DNA of 13,507 nucleotides from Methanoregula sp. (GTDB lineage Archaea; Halobacteriota; Methanomicrobia; Methanomicrobiales; Methanospirillaceae), in assembly GCA_003157895.1 (NCBI GenBank), contig PMKW01000114.1:242-13748 (forward strand). The letters are read 5' to 3'. Below, piece after piece: positions 7,771 through 13,507 of the stretch. The notes beneath the pieces are model-generated. The model was not told where the DNA came from. It made no database searches and saw nothing but the letters and a program-made list of their open reading frames with translations. Every line of letters starts with the position of its first letter. Position 1 is the stretch's first letter. A program made the translations under genes and the position numbers.

Positions 7771-8205
7771 ATGGACACACAGAAATTCATCATCAGGCAG
7801 ATCTCGATATTTTCTGAGAACCGCCCGGGAAGGCTGGCGGCCATCGCTCATGCACTGGGGGAGGAGAATATCAACATCCTTGCCTTCAGTATTGCGGAGG
7901 CAAACGGGTTTGGCGTTGTCAGGGCGCTTGTCGACAAACCGGAGAAGGCTCACGACAAGCTCCAGTCACTCGGCTTCAATATCGCATTCACCGATGTCAT
8001 TGCCGTACAGATGAAGGACCAGCCCGGGGGGCTTTATGTTGTTGCAAAGATCCTCGGCGATGCCGGGATTAATATAGAGTATTCCTATGCCTATTCCGGA
8101 AAAGAGGGGGCGGTACTCATCCTCCGCGTTGATCAGGTAGAGGATGCAATAAAAAAGATCAGAAACTCAGGCGCCGTCCTCCTGGAACGCTCGGTATTCC
8201 ACTGA
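7771..8205 (+). CDS. Tandem ACT-domain regulatory protein
   Basis: This 144-residue protein has two ACT domains and nothing else. The first (about 8-74) opens with ISIFSENRPGRLAAIAHAL and the second (about 76-142) with VIAVQMKDQPGGLYVVAKIL. Each shows the Pro-Gly-x-Leu turn and following helix that form the amino-acid-binding interface. ACT domains sense amino acids, and this architecture commonly accompanies PaaK ligases in methanogens. A role as an aromatic-amino-acid sensor controlling the two upstream ligases is therefore a reasonable inference. GAGGT at 7758-7762 is eight bases before the ATG, which abuts the paaK stop. A T7 tract at 8217-8223, inside the convergent gene's last codons, probably ends the operon. 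Direct enzyme activity is not expected. Confidence 0.88.
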   Translation: MDTQKFIIRQISIFSENRPGRLAAIAHALGEENINILAFSIAEANGFGVVRALVDKPEKAHDKLQSLGFNIAFTDVIAVQMKDQPGGLYVVAKILGDAGINIEYSYAYSGKEGAVLILRVDQVEDAIKKIRNSGAVLLERSVFH

Positions 8206-8212
8206 CGCGGTC

Positions 8213-9499
8213 CTACTTTTTTTCCCATTTTACCAGTTCTGCAACTTCAGAGAGGGTGCTGCCCCGCTTTATCTCCTCGCGGATCCTTTCTTCGTTCTTA
8301 CGCACTTCAAGCGCCCTTCGCGCGATCTCGTAAGCCCGCTCCTGCGGGACAACGACAACCCCGCTTTCGTCGCCGATGATCCAGTCCCCCGGGCGGACAC
8401 ACTGTCCTGCGCACCGGATCTCCGCATTGATCTCGCCGAATCCCTTGGGTTCCCCGGCATTGGGCACGGTCGCTTTTGCAAAGACAGGGAATTTCATGGC
8501 ACGGATATCATCGACATCCCGCACAGCCCCATCGATAACAACGCCGCTGATCCCCTTCCTTTTACAGCTCAGGGTTGCAAGCTCCCCCCAAGGAGCGATA
8601 TCCTTCACCCCGTCATTGTTGATGACGATAACCTCATTTTTCTTCGCAATATCGATAGCCTCTACCGGTTTTGCCCAGTCACCGGCAATAGTTTGCACAG
8701 TAACGGCCCTGCCTACCATTTTCACGTTCCCGCAGACCGAAAATACCCCGGCCATCGCTCCCTTGCGGTGCATTGCATCCGTGATATTCGGTGAGGAGAC
8801 CTGCAGGAAGAGGGACCGGGTCTCTTCATCACCGGATTTCTTTGCCCGCGATTTACCGGAAGGCTCGTCCATCGCAGCCCGGATTTTCCGGGTCGACGCG
8901 GTTACATCTGCAGAGCGGATGATCCAGCCACCGACAATAATAACCTCCGCACCGCGCCGGACCGCTTCTGCTGCCCCCGCTGCATCGATACCGCCGGCGA
9001 CCGCAACCGGAATACGCACCGTTCCTGCCAGCATGGAAAGGAGGTCGAGCGAGTCCTTTCCGGTCATCTGCTGGTCGATTCCCACGTGGGCGCAGATGAT
9101 ATCGATACCCATCGATTCCAGCTGAACCGCACGGGCCTTAGGGTCCGCGGTATTGATCAGATCCGCCATCAGCCGTATGCCGTAGAGCCGGGCTGCCCGG
9201 ACGGCATCGGCAATCACCGCATCGTCGGCATCAGCGAGGATACAGACGATATCCGCTCCCGCTTTTGCAGCCATCTCCACCTCGATTGCCCCGGTGTCGG
9301 CAACTTTCATATCGGCAACGATCGTTCTTTGCGGGAAATGGTCCCTCAGCGAGCGGACTGCCTGTATTCCCTCGCTTTTTATCAGGGATGTCCCTGCCTC
9401 GATCCAGTCGGCACCCCCGTCAACCGATTCCTGTGCTATCTGCAATGCCCTTTTCTGTTCGAGAAGGTCAAGCGCTACCTGCAGAATCGCTTTTTTCAT
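8213..9499 (-). CDS. Bifunctional 3-hexulose-6-phosphate synthase / RraA-like fusion
   Basis: This 428-residue fusion has an N-terminal HPS domain of the OMP-decarboxylase superfamily (1 to about 212) and a C-terminal RraA-like domain (about 229-420). The HPS signature D-x-K-x2-D is DMKVAD at residues 63-68, followed by GGIDAAGAAEAV and VGGWII phosphate-binding turns. The RraA half has GELAT at 305-309 and DGAVRD at 323-328, whose Arg-Asp pair binds metal and substrate in RraA-like aldolases. HPS interconverts ribulose 5-phosphate plus formaldehyde and hexulose 6-phosphate. In archaea without the oxidative pentose phosphate pathway it runs towards ribulose 5-phosphate. The partner isomerase gene (hxlB) is not in the window. 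The activity of the RraA half is unclear; RraA relatives include aldolases and RNase E regulators. ATG 9499 was preferred over TTG 9505; neither has a strong Shine-Dalgarno sequence. Confidence 0.92.
   Translation of the reverse strand: MKKAILQVALDLLEQKRALQIAQESVDGGADWIEAGTSLIKSEGIQAVRSLRDHFPQRTIVADMKVADTGAIEVEMAAKAGADIVCILADADDAVIADAVRAARLYGIRLMADLINTADPKARAVQLESMGIDIICAHVGIDQQMTGKDSLDLLSMLAGTVRIPVAVAGGIDAAGAAEAVRRGAEVIIVGGWIIRSADVTASTRKIRAAMDEPSGKSRAKKSGDEETRSLFLQVSSPNITDAMHRKGAMAGVFSVCGNVKMVGRAVTVQTIAGDWAKPVEAIDIAKKNEVIVINNDGVKDIAPWGELATLSCKRKGISGVVIDGAVRDVDDIRAMKFPVFAKATVPNAGEPKGFGEINAEIRCAGQCVRPGDWIIGDESGVVVVPQERAYEIARRALEVRKNEERIREEIKRGSTLSEVAELVKWEKK
8217..8223 (+). terminator. Poly-T terminator of the paaK-paaK-ACT operon
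   Basis: A T7 tract begins 12 bp after the ACT stop, within the last codons of the convergent HPS-RraA gene. Oligo-T alone ends many archaeal transcripts, so no hairpin is needed. Confidence 0.4.
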
Positions 9500-9770
9500 G
9501 ATCAATGATAGGACACACCGGATGTTTAATCATTACCAGAACCAGTGTTTTGCATTCGGAAAAGAGAGGCACGGCGCAGGCCAAACCATCTCATTTAGCT
9601 GAAAACTGTGCCGGAGAGGTGTCCCTTAAATACAGGAGCACTCATTACCATTTTTTTTAATTCTGCCAGCAAAACCGGAATGGAATTAAAATAGGGTAAA
9701 GTGTTATTTCAACCCTTAAAATCCCACATAAAAATGATCAAAAACCCTGTCAGAAATAATTAATAACACT

Positions 9771-9808
9771 CCAGGGGGCTTCGGCTGTGCCGCCGCCCCC
9801 GCCGCTGG
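9771..9808. ncRNA. Candidate structured element: GC-rich hairpin
   Basis: GGGGGC at 9774-9779 pairs with GCCCCC at 9795-9800. Inside it CGGC at 9782-9785 pairs with GCCG at 9789-9792 around a TGT loop, with a TT/CC internal mismatch. Outer CCA at 9771-9773 can pair with TGG at 9806-9808. This is an island of nearly pure G+C in very AT-rich DNA, a common signature of archaeal structured RNAs or dispersed hairpin repeats. The strand and any transcription are unknown. Confidence 0.4.
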
Positions 9809-10017
9809 GACGACCCCCACAATACGATAATGTTGTATTACTTTATCCAGAACTGAGGGGAACTTGAAAAGAAAGGGGATGAATTTTTTTTTATTCTGTT
9901 TTAATTCCTTTTTAGATATAACATTATACGTCGAAAAGTGAAATCTATTTTTGGGTGTTATAAGCACTTTATCCAAAAAATATTCATTAAAACGGTATTA
10001 CAATTAACGTCAAATCC

Positions 10018-10058
10018 AGATAGATTAATATGTACCTATAAGGGGATAGATAGATTAA
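10018..10058 (+). promoter_or_regulatory. Pilin promoter bracketed by 11-bp direct repeats
   Basis: The TATA box CCTATAAG at 10035-10042 predicts a start near 10065 and a short leader before ATG 10098. The 11-base sequence AGATAGATTAA occurs at 10018-10028 and again at 10048-10058, a spacing of 30 bp, one copy on each side of the TATA box. This looks like a pair of binding sites for a regulator that could block or recruit the basal factors. Confidence 0.45.
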
Positions 10059-10097
10059 GTGCAAAAGCGAAGCGCGTTCCGTCTGGTGTGAAAAAAC

Positions 10098-11336
10098 ATG
10101 AAAAACCTGTATACTAATTCCCGCGGGATCTCTGAAATGGTTTCAGTAATTCTCATTATTTTTTTAGTCCTCATCTTGGCTATAATCATTTATGTAATGA
10201 TCTTCGGTTCACTTGACTTGAAATATATGCAGAAATCCGTATATATTGCAGGAGAGATGAGTACGATCCCCCTGGATGTCAGTCTTGATTCGGATTATAT
10301 CCTGACCTTTATGCCTAAAGCCGGGGATCCCTTCTACCTTATTGGTCAGAAACGTGGAAACGGGACCCCGGTGACGATGAAAGTTTCCAGTCCTGACGGG
10401 CGGAACCTGGTACCGGATACAAGCGGACTGACCGGCGTCCTGTATGGGAAAACCCTGTATATTTACCAGGATCCTGCTTCATCGAACTCTTGCGAATATA
10501 TTGTTTCAGATGCGAAACCCCTGAAAATTCCCCCGCCAATGGTAAACGGCATCTGGAAAATCCAGATGATTGATGAGCAGATCCACATCCTTGCCGATAC
10601 CTACACCGAGACATTTACCAAAGGAACAACGTCACTTCCTGTGACAATCCTCTCAGGAACCGGAACCGGGGGAAAATCCTACCGCGCAGACTGCTCGGTT
10701 ACCAACGGGACTTGCGGAGGCTACTGTCCTCTCATGTACAACACCAGTCCCTGTAACATGACCTATTCGAAATTCACTGGGAGCAACTATCTCACGTTCC
10801 CGAATGATCCGACGCTGAATTATACCGGCCAGATGTCCATCGCCGTTTCAATCCGGCCAACGACGACCGGTGATTCGGCCAATTCCGGAAACTGGCACCA
10901 GATCATCGGAAAAGGGGTGACTGTGGGTGTTAACGATGAAAACGATAATTACCAGTTCTTCCAGATGGGCGACCGGCTTTATTTCGAATGGAACGATGCC
11001 ATTACCGGTACTCACTATCATGCCATGACGCCAACCGGCATCATCCAGGCAGGCCAGTGGAATAATCTTGATGTGGTTGTGCAGAATGGCCACATTGCGA
11101 TTTACGATAATGGCGTATCGCAGCCACTCAGTTATTACCAGAGTAATGTCCCGGGGGTTAACCCGATTGCGGCTCCCACGGTCAACCTGCAGAACAACAA
11201 TAATTCCGTTACCATCGGAAGACAGAACGGCGGTGCCGGCAATGAGTTTTATTTCAATGGGGATATCGGCAGTATTTCCCTGTATAACCGTGGCCTGACC
11301 CCGCAGGATATCACTGGTCAGGCCTGCCCCGGATAA
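10098..11336 (+). CDS. Archaeal type IV pilin-like protein fused to a LamG-like domain
   Basis: This is a 412-residue exported protein. The N-terminus, SRG then ISEMVSVILIIFLVLILA, fits a class III (prepilin) signal: a positive residue and Gly10 before a long hydrophobic stretch, so the prepilin peptidase would cleave at about Gly10-Ile11. Residues 40-170 form a beta-rich pilin body. Residues about 222-405 resemble a LamG/concanavalin-like jelly roll, ending in the typical GDIGSISLYNRGLTPQDI. Four Cys at 199, 206, 210 and 219 cluster in the linker and may form disulfides. Such a protein could be a pilus subunit or tip adhesin that binds glycans or surfaces; this is inferred from the domains. 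GGTG at 10085-10088 is nine bases before the ATG. The stop runs straight into a T8 tract, so it is probably monocistronic. A degenerate LamG tail follows. Confidence 0.85.
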   Translation: MKNLYTNSRGISEMVSVILIIFLVLILAIIIYVMIFGSLDLKYMQKSVYIAGEMSTIPLDVSLDSDYILTFMPKAGDPFYLIGQKRGNGTPVTMKVSSPDGRNLVPDTSGLTGVLYGKTLYIYQDPASSNSCEYIVSDAKPLKIPPPMVNGIWKIQMIDEQIHILADTYTETFTKGTTSLPVTILSGTGTGGKSYRADCSVTNGTCGGYCPLMYNTSPCNMTYSKFTGSNYLTFPNDPTLNYTGQMSIAVSIRPTTTGDSANSGNWHQIIGKGVTVGVNDENDNYQFFQMGDRLYFEWNDAITGTHYHAMTPTGIIQAGQWNNLDVVVQNGHIAIYDNGVSQPLSYYQSNVPGVNPIAAPTVNLQNNNNSVTIGRQNGGAGNEFYFNGDIGSISLYNRGLTPQDITGQACPG

Positions 11337-11344
11337 TTTTTTTT
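11337..11344 (+). terminator. Poly-T terminator of the pilin-LamG gene
   Basis: Eight T residues follow the TAA stop codon directly. Confidence 0.45.
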
Positions 11345-11497
11345 CAGATACCGGTCGCCGCCGACCCGGGCACCTTCGGTAAACAAAACTCGGACTCTTA
11401 CCTGTTCTCCTCTACCGGCGGCATCGGGGCCGTATTGTTATACAACCATGCCCTGATACAAGCGGAGATCTCCCCAGAACTATGCTGGCTACCTAAC
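11345..11497 (+). pseudogene. Remnant of a second LamG C-terminus
   Basis: In one plus-strand frame these 51 codons read like the last 50 residues of the LamG domain just upstream. GTFGKQN at 11369-11389 corresponds to VTIGRQN of the intact gene. GGIGAVLLYNHALIQAEI at 11417-11470 corresponds to GDIGSISLYNRGLTPQDI. There is no start codon, signal or N-terminal domain, and the frame differs from that of the intact gene, which ended nine bases earlier. The nucleotide sequences have diverged, so this is an old relic of a tandem copy or the former 3' end of the gene displaced by recombination. Confidence 0.6.
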
Positions 11498-11501
11498 CTG
11501 G

Positions 11502-11523
11502 TTTTTTTCCTTTTTAAAAAAGG
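11502..11523. terminator. Bidirectional terminator between pilin locus and nitroreductase
   Basis: A T7 tract at 11502-11508 is followed by the near-perfect palindrome CCTTTTT-A-AAAAAGG at 11509-11523. On the minus strand this gives a T6 run directly after the nitroreductase stop at 11525. It can stop transcripts arriving from both sides. Confidence 0.5.
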
Positions 11524-11524
11524 A

Positions 11525-12031
11525 TTATTCAGTTTTAAACTCGTCAGAAAAAGTGATCATCTTCATTTCCTTTTTCGGCGTTATGGATATTTCCCCGGGA
11601 CTGCCGGCCGGAACAAGGGATACCAGCGTATACCCTTCCGGGACCCCGAGAAGTTTCCGTACCGCTTCGGCGTAGGGTTTCTTTTCGCCTGCAACCCAGC
11701 AGGAGCTGACCCCGTGCGCCTGCAGGCCGAGGATCAGGTTCTCGGTTGCTGCACAGCAGTCCTCAAGGTAATATTTCTGTTTCTTTTCCCCGAACACAGC
11801 AAAGCAAAGCGGGCACTCCGCAATAAATTTCCCATGATCCGTAAGTTCCGCGATTTTTGAGAGTGTCATTTTATCCTTCATGACACCGAAGAGCCAGGGC
11901 TGGATATTCATGGCAGTCGGTGCACAGGCGGCACATTCAAGAGCATCTGCAATCACGAGATCCCCGACAGGATCCGACTTGAATTTCCGGACACTATGGC
12001 GTGATTTTATCACCGTTGTAATAACGTTCAT
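11525..12031 (-). CDS. Nitroreductase-family flavoprotein
   Basis: This 168-residue protein is typical of the small FMN-dependent nitroreductase family. Residues 10-17 (SRHSVRKF) are the phosphate-binding start of the FMN site. CAPTAMNIQPW at 36-46 and ENLILGLQAHGVSSCW at 97-112 are the other family hallmarks, and LVPAGSP at 139-145 precedes the C-terminal strand. Such enzymes are cytoplasmic homodimers that pass electrons from NAD(P)H or another donor to quinones, nitro groups, flavins or unknown substrates. The physiological substrate cannot be told from sequence. The TATA box lies about 25-30 bp before the ATG, so the message is probably leaderless. It is followed by a poly-T tract and stands alone as a transcription unit. 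Confidence 0.9.
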   Translation of the reverse strand: MNVITTVIKSRHSVRKFKSDPVGDLVIADALECAACAPTAMNIQPWLFGVMKDKMTLSKIAELTDHGKFIAECPLCFAVFGEKKQKYYLEDCCAATENLILGLQAHGVSSCWVAGEKKPYAEAVRKLLGVPEGYTLVSLVPAGSPGEISITPKKEMKMITFSDEFKTE

Positions 12032-12053
12032 ACTCCGGAATGGGGAACCGGGG

Positions 12054-12063
12054 TTAATATAAT
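12054..12063 (-). promoter_or_regulatory. TATA box of the nitroreductase gene, leaderless
   Basis: ATTATATTAA on the minus strand is centred about 27 bp before the ATG at 12031. The transcript should therefore start at or within a few bases of the start codon. The only Shine-Dalgarno-like GGAG is one base from the ATG, too close to work. Confidence 0.5.
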
Positions 12064-12073
12064 CTTGTGAATC

Positions 12074-12169
12074 GGAGGAGTCATCAGACTTCGGGAAGGA
12101 GAAGAATTCGTCAGAGCTCTTCGAGTTCCAAGGGGTTCGTCAGAACACTGAAGTTCGGCTGATGCCTCC
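12074..12169. repeat. Foldable repeat-like intergenic element (contains dispersed repeat copy B)
   Basis: The ends pair. GGAGG (12074-12078), CATCAG (12082-12087) and ACTTC (12088-12092) complement CCTCC (12165-12169), CTGATG (12159-12164) and GAAGT (12150-12154), with small bulges, giving a 16-bp interrupted stem. GAAGA/TCTTC (12101-12105, 12118-12122) can form an inner hairpin. TTCGTCAGA is repeated at 12107-12115 and 12136-12144. The segment 12135-12158 matches positions 62-87 in inverted orientation. It may be a structured RNA or a small palindromic repeat unit of the MITE type; no target-site duplication is evident. Confidence 0.4.
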
Positions 12170-12235
12170 CTTCACTACTCTGGGGTTTGATAACCCTTCA
12201 GAACTGCGAGGAAATTGAAGAATTATTACCCTGGG

Positions 12236-12241
12236 AAAAAA
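12236..12241 (-). terminator. Poly-T terminator of the DUF3821 gene
   Basis: A T6 run on the minus strand lies eight bases after the stop codon of the surface-protein gene. Confidence 0.35.
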
Positions 12242-12249
12242 GAGACGGA

Positions 12250-13290
12250 TTATTCTTTCCGGACAGACCATGCCAGTGCGATGAGCAGGGCAGCGCCGGC
12301 AAGGACTGCTTCAAAACCGGGTGATTTTGTCTGTGTCGCGGTTGCCGGGACAACCGAAGGGGTCGGCAGGAGGGTTGTAGCTTCCACGAACGGCGTTGTG
12401 ACCGTTGTCGGCATCGTTGTTGCAACCATAGTCTTCACCGTTGTCGGAGTACTGGTCACCTCGGTCGTTGGGGTTGTTGTATGAGTATTGACGCTGATCA
12501 ACGGGTTCGTATCCTGGTCGAGCATACCCCAACCAGCGGTGTAGGTTTTTCCACTTTCAGGGTAGTTATCCTTCATGGAGTTTACGTTGCACTCCGCCCA
12601 AATCTGATAAGTGCCGTAAGGATAGGTGTCACGCCGGCCGGTATCCCAGATCGGGCCGGTTGAATAGGGAGAGGTAGAGACGGGGATGTCCAGGACGGAT
12701 GTCGGTGTCCCGGCGCTGTTGATCAGGGAGGAGTAGGTTGCCCCATCCGGGGACTGTACATGGATCTCTACCGGAACCGCAGAAACGCCGGGGCGTTGGG
12801 TGATCTGGTAGAGGTTGGTCGTGATCCGGAACGAGACCTCGTCACCCATCGTGATCCAGCCGTTTGATGTTGCATCAACGCCAAGGGTTGCATCATCGAC
12901 CCGGATGTCCAGGTTCGGGTCTGCTACGATAAATGCGACTTTTGCACCCGAGCTGCATCCCAGTGACGGGCAGATAACTCCTGAAGCATTGATACGGTAC
13001 CATGAGCCAAGGTAACCCGAAAATTCTGATGGGGAGACAGAAAAACTGGACGGGTTCGAGACCGTAATCGTATTACTCGGGGAACTTCTCGCAATATCTG
13101 CCGCTGAGGCCCACCAGCCTATCCGGGTGCTCCCATCCAAGGCAGCGGTAATATCCAGTCCCTGTTCACCCAGGAAGACAGTGTTGCCGGGGGCGATGGT
13201 ACTTATCGGGGCTGCAGCCATCGCACCTAAGGGGAGCGTGAGGAGGACAAGCACCAGTACCACACAGATTTTTCCCATGCTGTTCATCAT
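12250..13290 (-). CDS. DUF3821-type surface protein with PGF-CTERM anchor
   Basis: This is a 346-residue secreted protein. Residues 1-26 form a Sec signal peptide (KICVVLVLVLLTLPLGAMAAA). Residues about 28-268 resemble the DUF3821 domain, known mainly from Methanomicrobiales surface proteins. Residues 269-322 are a Thr/Pro-rich linker, probably O-glycosylated. The C-terminus is PGF (324-326), a 16-residue hydrophobic segment and RKE. That tripartite tail is the PGF-CTERM signal, which archaeosortase A processes to attach proteins to membrane lipid, so this is a surface-anchored glycoprotein, possibly of the cell envelope. Two Cys (107, 112) lie close together and a third at 234. The first ATG (13290) was used; TATA at about 13311-13323 is 26 bp upstream, implying a leaderless message. 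ATG 13287 and 13278 are possible later starts. The function of DUF3821 is unknown to me. Confidence 0.88.
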   Translation of the reverse strand: MMNSMGKICVVLVLVLLTLPLGAMAAAPISTIAPGNTVFLGEQGLDITAALDGSTRIGWWASAADIARSSPSNTITVSNPSSFSVSPSEFSGYLGSWYRINASGVICPSLGCSSGAKVAFIVADPNLDIRVDDATLGVDATSNGWITMGDEVSFRITTNLYQITQRPGVSAVPVEIHVQSPDGATYSSLINSAGTPTSVLDIPVSTSPYSTGPIWDTGRRDTYPYGTYQIWAECNVNSMKDNYPESGKTYTAGWGMLDQDTNPLISVNTHTTTPTTEVTSTPTTVKTMVATTMPTTVTTPFVEATTLLPTPSVVPATATQTKSPGFEAVLAGAALLIALAWSVRKE

Positions 13291-13310
13291 AAGAATCCAT
13301 GACCTTTCCC

Positions 13311-13323
13311 ATTATATATACTT
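13311..13323 (-). promoter_or_regulatory. TATA box of the DUF3821 gene
   Basis: The minus strand reads AAGTATATATAATG, a strong TATA box centred about 26 bp before ATG 13290, consistent with a leaderless or near-leaderless transcript. Confidence 0.5.
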
Positions 13324-13388
13324 GTCAAATGTCTCATAATCCCTCCAGACAGGAGCTGCTGCGCAGGGAGTTAAAACAGGGGGGACAG

Positions 13389-13396
13389 AAAAAAAA
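13389..13396 (-). terminator. Poly-T terminator after the GMP synthase glutaminase gene
   Basis: Eight T residues on the minus strand follow the TGA stop with no gap. Confidence 0.45.
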
Positions 13397-13507
13397 TCAA
13401 CTGGATTCACGGATTATACGGTCGAAGTTTTCGAATACGCGGTTCCCTTCGAAGGTATGGCTGACCTCAGGGTGCCACTGGAGCCCGTAGATGTGCAGAT
13501 CCGGCCT
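13397..13507 (-). CDS. guaA: GMP synthase glutaminase subunit, C-terminal part only
   Basis: The last 36 codons of a class I glutamine amidotransferase run off the right edge of the window. The segment GLQWHPEVSHTF carries the His and Glu of the Cys-His-Glu triad, and the C-terminal end (NRVFENFDRIIRES) fits the separate archaeal glutaminase subunit (GuaAA), which stops after this domain. It supplies ammonia from glutamine to the ATP-pyrophosphatase subunit, which converts XMP to GMP. The catalytic Cys and the N-terminus lie outside the window. A T8 tract follows the stop, so it is the last gene of its transcript. Confidence 0.85.
   Translation of the reverse strand, partial: RPDLHIYGLQWHPEVSHTFEGNRVFENFDRIIRESS

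Larger units (their letters stand above)
9500..10097. other. AT-rich non-coding stretch of about 600 bp
   Basis: I find no convincing gene here. It contains a possible HPS-RraA promoter (TTTAAT/ATTAAA near 9524-9535), a T8 tract at 9651-9658, a weak AGGGT/ACCCT pair at 9693-9697 and 9712-9716, and a GC-rich hairpin at 9771-9808. It also has an AATAC/GTATT pair at 9821-9839, a direct repeat ACTTTATCCA at 9840-9849 and 9966-9975, and the pilin promoter near 10035. Apart from the hairpin, its base composition is far more AT-rich than the flanking genes. Confidence 0.6.

Noticed and set aside
7020..7844. A 274-codon open frame on the minus strand across the paaK/ACT junction
   Set aside because: It is Ser/Met/Arg-rich shadow coding opposite two well-supported genes.
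8376..9125. A 249-codon open frame on the plus strand opposite HPS-RraA
   Set aside because: It is a shadow of a strongly conserved gene, with no ribosome site or recognisable domain.
9716..9976. An 86-codon minus-strand frame in the AT-rich gap
   Set aside because: It starts with TTG, lacks a ribosome site, and its Ala/Pro-rich centre is simply the GC-rich hairpin read as protein. The two similar DKV-containing peptides come from the ACTTTATCCA direct repeat.
11435..11860. A 141-codon plus-strand frame starting in the LamG remnant
   Set aside because: Only its first 20 or so codons belong to the LamG relic. The rest passes through a terminator and runs antisense to the nitroreductase gene.
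12315..12485. Short repeats such as ACCGTTGTCGG at 12401 and 12437
   Set aside because: They lie within the codons of the Thr/Pro/Val linker of the surface protein and reflect its low-complexity sequence.

Overview
The window looks like chromosomal DNA of a methanogenic archaeon of the order Methanomicrobiales, probably Methanoregula-like. This is inferred from the gene content: a DUF3821 surface protein with a PGF-CTERM tail, a fused hexulose-phosphate synthase/RraA protein, tandem PaaK-type ligases followed by a double-ACT protein, an archaeal pilin with a class III signal, a stand-alone GMP synthase glutaminase subunit, and AT-rich promoters with TATA boxes and poly-T termination. No rRNA, tRNA, CRISPR array or transposase was recognised.

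Layout, left to right. (1) Positions 1-4097, plus strand: a promoter and short leader ORF, then a very large (1188 aa) helical-repeat protein of unknown function. It overlaps an acylphosphatase gene by 4 bp. (2) Positions 4081-5013, minus strand: a solo cas1 gene with no cas2, effector genes or repeats nearby. Its conserved first catalytic Glu appears to be His, and its 3' end overlaps the acylphosphatase gene by 17 bp. (3) Positions 5180-8205, plus strand: a tight operon of two phenylacetate-CoA-ligase-like enzymes and a tandem-ACT regulatory protein. This trio probably activates aryl acids as CoA thioesters. The cas1/paaK divergent promoter region carries a 12-bp inverted repeat placed just downstream of each outward TATA box. 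(4) Positions 8213-9499, minus strand: the HPS-RraA fusion.

(5) Positions 9500-10097: about 600 bp of AT-rich non-coding DNA. It holds one very GC-rich hairpin and a promoter whose TATA box is bracketed by 11-bp direct repeats. (6) Positions 10098-11336, plus strand: an archaeal pilin-like protein fused to a LamG/concanavalin-like domain, followed at once by a degenerate second copy of the LamG C-terminus. (7) Positions 11525-13507, minus strand: a nitroreductase, a 218-bp gap with a foldable repeat-like element, the DUF3821/PGF-CTERM surface protein, and the 3' end of the GMP synthase glutaminase gene.

The parts most worth a second look are the Glu-lacking solo Cas1 and its shared control region, the pilin-LamG gene with its leftover LamG tail, the giant repeat protein coupled to acylphosphatase, and two candidate structured non-coding elements. 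One of these shares a 24-26 bp sequence with the left end of the window. I see no complete multi-gene defence or mobile system here.
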